DNA of 25,165 bases from Phoronis australis (taxonomy: Eukaryota; Phoronida; Phoronidae). Location: the NCBI GenBank assembly GCA_002633005.1, contig NMRA01001043.1:35235-60399 (forward strand), in the 5' to 3' direction. Below the pieces are notes generated by a model. It made no database searches, had not been told where the DNA came from, and was given only the letters and a program-made list of their open reading frames with translations. Made by a program: the position numbers and the translations under genes. Below are positions 11,101 to 23,100 of the stretch, one piece after another (the first letter of the stretch is position 1; each line of letters begins with the position of its first letter).

Positions 11101-14100
11101 AAAGCTGTTTCATCTTCTCTCATCGCAGCATGCTTTTACCATATTTTCCAAATAGCATGCACTCTCAATCATTTTGCTTTCAATTTGTTTGTTACACAAT
11201 TTCTAGGCGCCATTTTCAAGCCATGAGCTGAGCCAGGGTACATTAAAGCTGTTACAACTTGTTTCTTTCTTACAGGCTGCAGTCAAGGCTGTTGAAGATC
11301 TGTGCTTTGGCAAGCAGTTTGAGTATCATGGTAAGGATTTGCATATATATCATTTCCAGCCTGCTCTGTATGGAAGCTTACCCAAGGACTTACGTAGAAA
11401 CATGTGATATAAGCCTCACGTGTGATGTAAGTCCCCATGTGTCATATTAGCCCCATGTGTCATATTAGCCCCATGTGTCATATTAGCCCCATGTGTCATA
11501 TTAGCCCCATGTGTCATATTAGCCCCATGTGTCATATTAGCCCATGTGTCATATTAGCCCCATGTGTCATATTAGCCCCATGTGTAGGGCCACTCACATT
11601 TTTGGACCTACCAGTAATTATAGTGTAGTGACACGGATTTTCCCTTTTCAAAATCAGGGAAATCCGTTTCAGCAATCCAAGCATAAATTTATTTTTTCTT
11701 TTTGCAATTTTCTTTTGTAGTGTGAAATAACTTGAACCCGATCTGTGACTTGCCCTAAGGTTAACTAGGCCGCCACTTCATTAACACTATACTCGCCGTC
11801 ATGTTTGTACTTTCCCAAAACCTGTTGGCTGTCAAACTCATCTTGTGTGTTTTGGTCGATCTTAGTCATTTCTGTGTAAAATGAATTCTGAAGTTGTAGC
11901 GATTTAGGATTGTATCATTAGCTTATTGACAGGCTGTTGTTGTACTTGCAGGCATGGACATAGTGCTGCCGAACAGAACCAACGAGACGGAGACATTGCG
12001 ACGCGCTTGCCTCACTGTAGGTGGCATGGCATCAAGTCTGAACAAAACCAACCCAGCGAGAGCTGCTCAGATTGTCGGCCATCTTACTACCTGGCTGGAG
12101 CGGCACAACGGTAAACGAGCCTCAGGATGACTAGTTCTTGATGAGCGTAGTAGATCACGCAGTATTTGTTTGTTAGCATTGTTAGTTTGATTAGGAATGT
12201 CATTTTAGACCAGCCATTAAAGGCGGTGCTGTTTCTGATAAAAATCTTTGCCCAAACTGACATTGTTTGAACAATTGCTTGACATCTGGTTTGCCTGTGA
12301 AGAACTGAAAATTAGTCTCCATCAAATCTCCATCAAACTTGTAAAGTGATAAAGGTGAAGGTCATTATAACAGGAGATGGCAGACGACGTGTGAGATGGG
12401 CATGATATTTTGTGGAACATTTGAAGATTTTTTGGGTAACCTCATTTTTGTGTGCACGTGTCTTGCTTTATATCACTTTGGAAGTGACAGACTGATTAGA
12501 AATTATTTGAATCAAGTTATTTGAATCAAATTATTTGAATCAAATTACCGTTGGCAAATGGTGTTCGTGTTCACTGACTACTCTAAATTCTCCCCAATTT
12601 TTCCCAAAATAGTTGCCGAAATGTCTATAATTTTGTTCATTTTTCAAAGATTTTCATTATTATTGTGCTAGCCCATAACTTGCTGTTGTACAAAACCTGA
12701 ATTTAGAAAAGCATTTAATTTTGGGCTTCACATGTTTCATGGAGAAAATTAAAATTAAAAAATTTCTCTAGTCATCCATGTTGTGTCTTAAATCCATGAT
12801 ATTTTAGTGTATTGTAATATCTCCCCGGCCACAAATAATTGCCAAAATGTCCTTTTCTCATTTTCCCAGCAAGCTGTTCTAACTTTGTTTTGAATACCCA
12901 CAAATAGTAGAGACCATTTGTGCTATCTGTGGTACAAAATATGGACATAGAAAAACATAACGTTCCTGGAAACATTGAAATGAATTTCCCTTTTTGACCA
13001 TATTTTGTGCTAAATTAATGAGAATTTATACTTGTAGAAAAGAGCGAGCAAGTAAAGCAGTGTTAAAACAAGATGGCAGACATTTACATATCTTTCACAC
13101 GTTGTATTTGCTGTCGCAATTTTGTGTTTCATCAACACAACTCTTAATTTGCTTGTTATATTGGACAGAAATGTTTTGTGGTGAAATCTGGGTTTGGAAA
13201 CTGGAAAGGCATTGTAACTATGTATGTTTAGTGATCTCTACTCTCATTGAGGGTGCTTATTTCCTCTTCAGATCGCACCAAGCGCTCTGCTGATGACATG
13301 GACTATGACTATGAGTACTACACGGGCATGATTATGCTGCATGCTTTGAGCAACGCCGCGCATCACACTTCGTTCAAGCTGTTCAAGAGATACGCTGAGC
13401 CAAACCAGGGTCACTCGGCGTGGCGTAGGGCCGCCTTGGAAGCCATGAAATTCTATCCTCATGATGAGGTAAGATGTTTTGTGAGAAAAGTACTCTGGAT
13501 AGGTCATGAACCACACTGAGAGTGATTGAACTCGCCAACTACGCCAGCTTTAAATTAAATGTGTTGCCTGTTCCGGGCGTATGGTTTCGATATCTCAGTG
13601 GTCAGAGTGCCCGGCTAGTGTTCGGGAGATCTATGTTGTAATCCCTAGATCAGAACAGGTGAATAATCACCAATGAAAAACAACTAACACAAAAAAGTTT
13701 CATCATTCAAAACTTTTTTGAGTGTTGTCCATCAAGCAGAATTCTCTAATCAGTGGTCAAAATATGAGACTATCTGCTGGTAACATTAACAGTGCTGTTT
13801 TGTTTAAAAAGGTGCACATTGAACGTATTTGTTTTCTCCTCTCCTCTATCATCATTGCTCCATCAGATGAATGTATGACCACCACTCCTGCTTAAAGGCG
13901 AAGGCAACCTTTTTCCATGTCATTTTGAGCTAAAATAAGGTGGGTTGGTTATCCTAGACATATTTTCTACTAATTACAGCTTTTCATAATTTTGTTGATT
14001 ACTCGTCCGTTACTCCGGAAGTGACGTTTTAGGAGGCAAGCGTTTCCCGCCACTTGGTTTTGCGTTGACTTTACCGTGCGAATCTGTTCTATTCTACTTT

Positions 14101-17100
14101 TGTTTTGTGCTGTTTTTCAACAATTGTGGCCACCACTTTCCATTGGCAAGTATTCTGCGGCAAGATAGGTTAGTAGAGAACTCAACTACGTTGGATTTAG
14201 GGATTGTTAAGTGTGTTGTAAGCTGAAAATGGCTGGAGTCGATGACCCGTATCAAAGTGACAGTAGTGTGACGGCCGAGACCTTGCTCACAGTAGTGGTG
14301 ACGAGGAATTTTTTCACGGACATTCAGTGGGTGGGTACATGTTTGAGCCCGAGTATAACGAGGCAGAGTACACACAGGTACAGGCAGCTGTTGAGAGAAA
14401 CGAGGCGGCTACTGAGGACAGACGTGGTGACACATCTTGGTGCAAATGCTCTGTGTGCGTTGTTATGCCTACCTCAATGGAATGCTTGTGCTGTTCAGAG
14501 TTCTACTGGACATGGTTAAGTGGACCTCCGGCATACCACGGACAGAGGAACAACTGTCCCACTTGCCAGAGTGTCCCGCGACACACTCCCACTGGATGGT
14601 GACCTGAGCACCCAAACTGCATGCTTACATCGTGTCGTGTGACTCCCTCGCCACACACCTGGCACCTTCTAAATAGACAAGTCCACAATAACCTTATCAA
14701 AGTTTGGCTTACCGATCTGTTCACTGAACGACAAACTGTCCTCTTCACTGGGTGTCGAACTGGGCCTGTAATCACTCCCACTACTCAATATCGCTGCAGG
14801 GCTGCATGCTTAGAGGCTCTGGGCTGGAGAAAACAGCACAGGGTGAATCACTACCGGTTCCAGGAATTGCACGCTCTGGGGTACGTTCGGAGGCACGGGT
14901 GACAGTAGATGAAGTGTCTCCACTGGCTCCAGTCACTGTACTGGCCACAACTCGCGAGGCTTCTCGCTTCAAAAACGCACTTCTCGGGGGTGGCGACGGG
15001 NTTTCAAAAGAAGTGTGAAAATGCAAGCTTTATGGAAGGAGCTGAAGGTTTGCTGCAAGTGTACCCTAATACAACCAATTTGTAAATGAATGCAAGATTC
15101 ACTCTAACAGTTGTATTTATTGCTTTTCAAATCTCATGTTGGACTGTTCTACAATGTCAGAACACAAATAAACACTCAGAGCATTGAAGTTTGAAGCATA
15201 CAATCAAACAGCTAGCATTAAAACATAAAAATATGCCAGATATATTCATTTTATATATCATCATCTTGTGTGCAGCTTTTGGAAGGGGTGGGGGTTGCAG
15301 AAAAGAATGTTCTTGTACCATATTGTGGATTTGTTGATTGTTAGTATCCTTTGAATAGTCTAAAATCTTGAACGCTGTCCCTCTCTTATTTTGTGCCTTA
15401 ACTCGAGACTGTGGGATATGCATTCATTTTCAACGTCTTTCTCTTGCAGACGCAACTCTTCCCTTGTGATTCCGTCTAATAGGGATAAACGTGGGATCCA
15501 AGACTTTCTGTCCAAAGGACTTCATTGGGAGATTGAGATACCTGGCTTTTCCTGGACCAAGGTGATCGGCAGCACTGCCATTGGAGCATCGTTTGGTATC
15601 ATTCTGAGAAACAAGATGTTTCTGGATCTGAGTGAGTAGGACTCTGTTAGAGCAAGTAAAATGAGCATGGGAGATGAAAATTGCTTGAAATACTCCTTGC
15701 ATCTCTTTGTTCTGTGTTTGGTACCATGTAAGCCTGTTTGGTTGTGCTTAGAAGTGCAGTCAACCATGATGTTTAGATTTTAGTTGTGTCAAAACTACAC
15801 ATGAGTGAAAATAAGAACTTAGTGTAGAAATTAATGATTGTTTGTCTCCATATTTTGAGTCGGTGTGCGAGTTGTCTAAGCATGAAAAATAATTTTAATG
15901 CCGTACATTAATCGTAATTACTATTATAGGGTGATTTTTGCCTCTTTAACACACTAACAATGAATGCTCCCCGTTGAAGACATGTTTATGATTGATGACA
16001 GGGCGATTGTGACACAGCCTATACTTGGTATTTCAGAACGCCTTGAGGGCATGTTTATGATTAATGTCTATGATACAGCCTATACTTGGTATTTCAGAAC
16101 CCCTTGAGGGCATGTTTATGATTGATGTCTATGATACAGCCTATACTTGGTATTTCAGAACCCCTTGAGGGCATGTTTATGATTGATGTCTATGACACAG
16201 CCTATACTTGGTATTTCAGAACCCCTTGAGGGCATGTTTATGATTGATGTCTATGACACAGCCTATGCTGAGGCCAACCTTGGGATCCTTAATATCAAGT
16301 TTGACATGTTTCGACTTCAAGTCTGTTTCCGTGGTTACATCCGATACAATCTCAACATGGCAAAGGTAATTAGGCCGATTCTGTTAGCGCTAATCCCACT
16401 TGCTATAACCTTTATATTAGACACCCATCTAATGGTCAAATCTTTAGAGTTGATAAGTATTGTCAATTATCACGGCTGGCTCATCATTACATTGGAAGTG
16501 TAATGTATTTAAACCTAGTGTATTGTGTGCCCAGTAATACGGGCACCATATCTATAGACCACTTGTGCTTTTCCAACCATAGCGGGGTCAACATCGTGTT
16601 AGGTCTATAACCATGGACATGAAAAACTAGAATGAGGTCTTATCAATGTCAGGTAAATTCACCCTGTGTAGTAGCAGGTATAGCATCATAGCGCCAAGAG
16701 AAGTGCGACACAAAACCAGATTGCCTCTTTACCTTGCTAAAGGTCTTATTATGTATGTAAATAAAGATAAAAATGCTTAAGTCAACCCATTTTTACCTTT
16801 CTGGAGTATATATATACTAGGTAAATATAACAGCAATAATGGATCAACGGAAATTTCGGATTTAATAACATCCTTCGTCTACAGAAACAGAAATGAAGTA
16901 AAATCAAACACTAAATGACAATTGACATTTAAGATGTGGCATAATGAATATGATTCATTGTTGCAGAAATAATTAAATGATATAATTTAAGAAGTTTTTA
17001 TGTTCAATTCATTAGGGTCAAGTGTGTAATTTGTCTATCCAAAATTGTTCTCTTTTGAGTCTGTGAGGGGTACTGGGGTATTGTAGTTTTTCTATTATTT

Positions 17101-20100
17101 GTACAGAAAGATCTTGAAAGGTTATGGATTTTGGAATTGAACGATTACCTATAGTATCAGAAATAAATGTTTTTATATATATTTTATGTTAAATCTATGA
17201 TATTGCGAGACCGAGTTTGTAGATTATGTTGATTTTTTTTACGCATTTTCTACATTTTGGATATATTCTACATTTCGTGAAACAATAATATCCTTGAGAG
17301 GATATAGATTGCCTTATTTAGTTTTAGATTTATTTTCTACATTATTTACCAGGAAATCAATTGAACTGTTAAATTGTTCAAAGTGGTATTATCTGAATTT
17401 CAGGAATTTGGCATCAACTCGGTTCAAGATCTTGTCAACATTTTTGACACACTTTACGACCAGTTTGTCACGCCCATTGAGACGGCTGTCGATAGTTTCA
17501 TGGGCATTTTTCAGAGTATAAATAAACAAGGTGGCTTTGGAGTAAGTAAACAACTTTTTATGTTGAGAAAGTCTTTATTTTCATGCTGTCATTGTTTTGT
17601 GATGATAGTATATACTTGTGAAACCATGATTGCTGTAAATGTAGTGTATACTTGACTGTGCACACATGTTGTGATCTCTCAGGATGTTATTACCATCAGT
17701 TCAGCTATATCCATTTCCATGCTGCATTACAATTTAACGGGTCATCCTGCTTTACTGACATATTCTTCCACCATCACTGAAATTGTGTCAAACACCACGT
17801 AATTGTTAATGATGAACAAAATCAGCATGCACCAATTTCATGGCACTTTCTTGTATTACACTGTGCACAAACTGCACTCTAGTCTTTGCCTGGATGACTA
17901 CACATTTACTGCCCTCGGCTAAGTTGAAAGTCATCAAAAATCTAGTGGCAGGTGATATTGTCTTGATTGTTGATGGCACGATTCACCGAAGTTTGTCCCT
18001 TGTAATGCAGGTCGCCAGTTTCTAGTTACAATAGACGTGAAATTAGCTGGAAGAAAAAAGTAACCATTTTCAAGTGCTGTGATGTCAATCCTTTAAATTA
18101 ATACATAATATTGATACCCTTTCTTGGAATTTGTACTGAACTTGAGCAGGTTATAATTACTTTACGTTGAAAATTAATGTGAGTTTTGTTGTTTTTTGCA
18201 GGCCTTGTTTAAATCTTTCGCCCAGACTATTATTGACCTTCCCAAGAACATTGTCAAAACTGCTGAAGCGCTTGCAAGCTGGACGGGGAAAACCACCAAT
18301 TGTCTCCCCTGGGTGACAGCTGTTCGGAAAGTTGTTCTCAGAATCAAGTTCTTCATTAATGATGTGAAAATGGACATTGAGAATTTTGTAACGGTAATGC
18401 ATAAAAAGTTTCTTTGAGCTTTCTATTTTCCAGAAACTAAATACAAATCTAACTTAAAATCATGATGGTTTAAAGGGTACTACTGGGGGTATTTAGCATA
18501 CAACTGGGTACTTTAGCCACAGCAATTGCCATGTTTGAAAATTAAACCGTTAAATTGCTGATTGAAAAAGGTTTTTCATAGTCTCGTAGAAGGTATGTTA
18601 TAAGTAAAATCAACTGAGACTGAAGATTTAAGTGTTCAAACGTTTGGTACTGTATTCTACAGTCCTTTAATCAACGAATGGTAGAGGGAAGTAGTATGAT
18701 GTCATAGATGGGTGAAAGCTGCAATCCTTGATCACTGGGCTGTTATGTCACTCAGACTAATGACGTAACAATTTTAAGTTGGAAATTGGAAGGAAAAATG
18801 TTAGTTTCACAGAAAAGAAGTCAACATAAAAGTTGTGCATAATTTAATGGACATTTTCACCATAGTGTAAGTCTTAATCACATCCTTAGTGAAAGTAAAC
18901 TGATCCACTGTCATCCTCTCATGTCTGGCTCCAGCCATATAATGAAACTATGTGACACTTACATAATCTTGTTACTATCTCCCAATTAGTTATCACAGCC
19001 ATGTGGTTTAAATCAGAGAAATGTTGAGGAAACTGTGAACTATGGAATGTGCATGCTCACATATCTAAACAACATCCAGGGCTTTCACAATTTCTGAATG
19101 AAAATCACAAGTGTCCTGGGGTGAGTGCAACTCTCCTAGCATGACCCAGTTGTAGATTATAATAGTCGATTGAGTACACCCAATGCATTGTTATAGGATA
19201 ATTGGCGTGTCAGCTGACCTCGCCTGGCACAGAATAAGAGTTAAATCTTCATTAAATTGCCTCTAATATAATGAAATGTGTTTCGCTGCGAGATTTTTGA
19301 CTGTCTGAACCCTGTTATTTTTGTGAAGCCTTTTGCCCAAGCCTAACCATTTGTGCTTTCAATTATTTTCAGACAATTCTGGATGCCATTCAAGTGACAA
19401 TCCCTTACGCCATCGAGCAGTTTGAGAAAACTGGCAAACAGATCGTGCAATCCTTAGGTGAACTGATTTCAGCGCCATCTAGTGCTCTGGAAGGACTTGG
19501 GCAAGCTTTCATCAGGTAGATTGAACAAGTGGGCACATTATGCCATCATCATTTAGTGTCCTTTTGGTGTCATTTTTCAATTTTTGCGCTCATGACTGTA
19601 TCTTCTAAACTCACTGCAGGATCTTTATAAATTTAGCAAGTTATGTGAAGTTGACAACGGATGACGATGGCTTTTGGATGGATCCGACGAACACTGTGCA
19701 CCCTAGTGGCAAGTTCATTTTTTCCGTTTTCTCTGTTTCTCTAAAGTTCCTGGACAGATTTTTATGACACTTGATAATTAAGCACTTCCTATTAAAAGAA
19801 ACAATGACATGTTCCCCTTTTTGGATGGATTCGCCGTATTTTGCGTCGTCTAGTGGCCATTTTTTACTGTTTTCTTTCCGCCCCTCAAGATGATTTTGAG
19901 AATTGGTGTTTATGTACTTTCTACTGTCACGAGGATGGCTGATGATGATTTTCGGATGATTCGGACTACTCTGGCACTCTTTAATGACATTTTTTGCATC
20001 TATCGATGTATCTCCCAAACCCTCTGCAAGATCTTTATTAAACTTGGCAACTGTATTTATATGAAGTTCACAAGAGATAAAGACAACATTAGGATGGATC

Positions 20101-23100
20101 AGACTACTGCTGTGTCGCCCAAACGACAATCTTATTTTTTTGTTGTCCTCTATCTTTGAAACTCCTTTGCAGATTTTTATGAAATGTAATAAACAGTCAT
20201 TCTGTTTGCGTGGTGTATAGTGGCAATTTTTATTACAATGAAATAGGTTTCTGTTAAGTAGATGACAACACCTTCTTATTTTTGGGTGGAATTTGATGTA
20301 TTCTGTGCCGCCTGTTGGCTATTTTAAAAAATTTTAGGGCGTTTTTGACATCACCCTCTCCATCCACCAAACTGCTTGAAGGATCATTTTATTAAAATTT
20401 GGAGAGTGTTCCTGATGAGAAGGCCGAGGCTGAAGTTTATTTTCAGACGTCATCTACTCTGGCATCCCGTAGTGGTAATTTCATGTTTTTTGCGTCCACT
20501 GCTGTGTCTCCTTTACACTTTAAAAGATCTTTCTGAAATTTAACTAATGCGTTCTTATGGAGATGGCAACAGATGACAGCCTGTTTCAGACCAATTCGGC
20601 AACAGCTGCGCTCCCTAGTGGCAGTTTGTATTTTTACGTTTGCCTTAATTGTAACTTGGACCTTCATTGATGGATTTTCATTAATTTGACAGATAGTTTT
20701 GAGAGTAGACGTTACATTACCATTTTTGGATTATTCAATGTATTCTGGTTCATCTAATGTATAATAACAATAAACACCACATAAAGCACACTGTTCACAG
20801 TCATGGGTGCATTCCAACACTCCTTATTGCTCTTGTTGCCATTAAAACAATTATTGTTGGTAATGCACTGGTCACTTTCTAAAATCAACATGAATCCCTT
20901 TATTCCCTTGTCTGTTTTGAATTTCTTATAATTTTCACATGCCTTTGTTGTGTTGTTCTGTTTTGTTCAAAGATATCTCTTGGCTGCCTTGTCCTGTCTG
21001 TTTTGAATTTCTTATAATTTTCACATGGCAAGAATTATAATTTGTCTAACCCAGGGTTGCCATGGCAATGTTCATGCTGATGGGTGCCAAGAAGCGCGTG
21101 GAAATTAACTTCCCCATCAAGGGAGGCAACCTCCCCTACTGGATGACCCCTGGTGAGGATTTGCGTGCCCTCAAGACTGATATGATCTATGCTACAAAGG
21201 AGGTCTCCAACATGTTAAAAATCTACGCCACTCGACCAACACCTTTCAAGGTTGGGTATGGTGCCACTGGACTTAAGAGCATGGTGAGTTATTTATCTCC
21301 TAAGGGGCAGTAGTCTTAAGAACATGGTGAGTTATTTATCCACTAGGGGTCACTTACTATGCAGTGATTTCCGGAGTTTGTCATTGTGCAATAGGAAAAA
21401 TTTAATTAGAAGTAACTGGAAAGAAAATCTTCAAGTAGTACATGTTGTTAGTCTAGAGTTTGTTGAGCGTTGATTAACTTTTAATAAATTTGTTATATGT
21501 AACCTTCATTTATTCAAGCATAGATGAGCACAAAGCAGTTTATTAATAAAAGGATAGTATTAAACTCTTTTTTGACGATTTCAACCAATTCTTGTTATGT
21601 CCCTCCTAATCCATCGTTGACATCTTGCTTAAGTTGTAAAAGTGATGCAAGTGAAGTTGCTTTGTTACAGACTTGACCGTATGGTTTTTGGTGTGTTGCC
21701 CTTCCTCACAGTTGTCATGTTTGAGGGGCCAAATGGGCAAAAATTGCTACTATCGTAAACTCAATTCCGAAGTTAGAAGTGACAGCCATTGCCCATTTTA
21801 AACAAGTTAGATAAAAGGAAACACAAGTGTCAAAACTGAATCAATGACACACGAAACTTGTTAGGCGACATTGCATGCGTCAATGGAATGCAGTTGAAGT
21901 GACAGAACCGAATTGACTGAACTGGCTTGAATGGGCAAAATATGATAGACGAAACAATTGATTTTATTAAACACAATTAAATTTACAAACTAGCATTGTG
22001 CTTGCAATAAAGGATAAAATAGATAAAATGAAGCAGTTGAGTTGACGTCGGATTCACAAAATGTCGGATTTGCAGCATCATAAGATTGAGTTTATTTTCT
22101 TGAATTGAGAATACCATAGAAGCAATTTTTACCCTTTTGCCCGCCCCATAGTCACACTTGACCCTGAAGCAGACTTTATATTAAGTTTCAAAATTAATTG
22201 CTTGAAACATTTGAGGACTGGCAATAGTTACAGAGCATTGTTTTTGTGAGATGGATGGAAAAGCTGTCATTAATATCTGATAATAGGCCAGAAGCAAATT
22301 TAAATAATATTGAAATCACTTTACTGTATTTGACAATGTGTTGTTGATGATTCATGGTCCAAACAGTTTTTTGATAAATGTGCTTCTTGCTCTCCATGGC
22401 AACATGTTTTTTGTTTTAGGGTCAACAACAAAAAGAGGTTGGCATGAAGTTCATCTCAGCTCTAAGTAACTTGTTGGAACCATTTGAATATCTCTTCAAG
22501 CCATTGTTTGACCTGTATAAATCCATTCTGGCTGTCTACTACAACATAAAAGACATTATTGACACCATAAAGACATAGTAAGTGCAAACTAGAACTAATG
22601 GTGATGGTGGTGGTGGTGGTGATGGTGATGGTGTCGATGATGAAGATTATACAGTAACATGTGCCATGGCTACTGAAATTTAAATATCCATTTTGAAAGT
22701 AGTTTGTTAAACATTCAAGGGAATTAAACTCATGTCATGTAGTGTTTCCACTAAAACTTTATGAAGGCACTTCATAAAACCACTTTGAGGTGATGATTTA
22801 GTAAAACCATTTCTAAAATCTATTTGTCTATTTACACCTGACACTAACCTTTTCACACTCTGGCACAACATTTCTTCGATCATCTTCAGGTGTTTAGTAA
22901 TTGTTTTTGTAGAAGAATGAGCTTTGGTACATTTATTTTCGTCACTTGAATTATACCTTGACCAGTGCATGGCAGGGTTTAACCCTGGGAGCTTTTGGTT
23001 GTCAGTCCAGCACTCTGACCTCTAGGCCACTGAGTCATCCATTAAATTTAAGGGAAACTTGCTATACGTATATCTTCTGTATTGCCTGAGAAGGGGCAGC

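Noticed and set aside
11437-11628. Open frame with repeated MCHISP text
   Set aside because: It is a translation of an 18-bp minisatellite in an intron. The period is in frame by chance, and a 17-bp unit breaks it.
13580-13660. Functional tRNA-Thr gene
   Set aside because: The acceptor stem does not pair and the T arm is imperfect.
14503-14781. Minus-strand frame with a C-x2-C and later Cys text, resembling a piggyBac C-terminal zinc finger
   Set aside because: Only one end of the finger fits, spacing is poor, and it overlaps the better-supported plus-strand P2X7-type remnant.
19641-20129. 162-codon minus-strand open frame
   Set aside because: It lies wholly in the ~140-bp degenerate repeat, has no recognisable domain and no promoter or splice support. 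It is kept only as a finding about the repeat.
22598-22645. GGTGAT run as a coding Gly-Asp or His tract
   Set aside because: It lies after a strong GTAAGT donor with matching phase into exon 15, so it is intronic.
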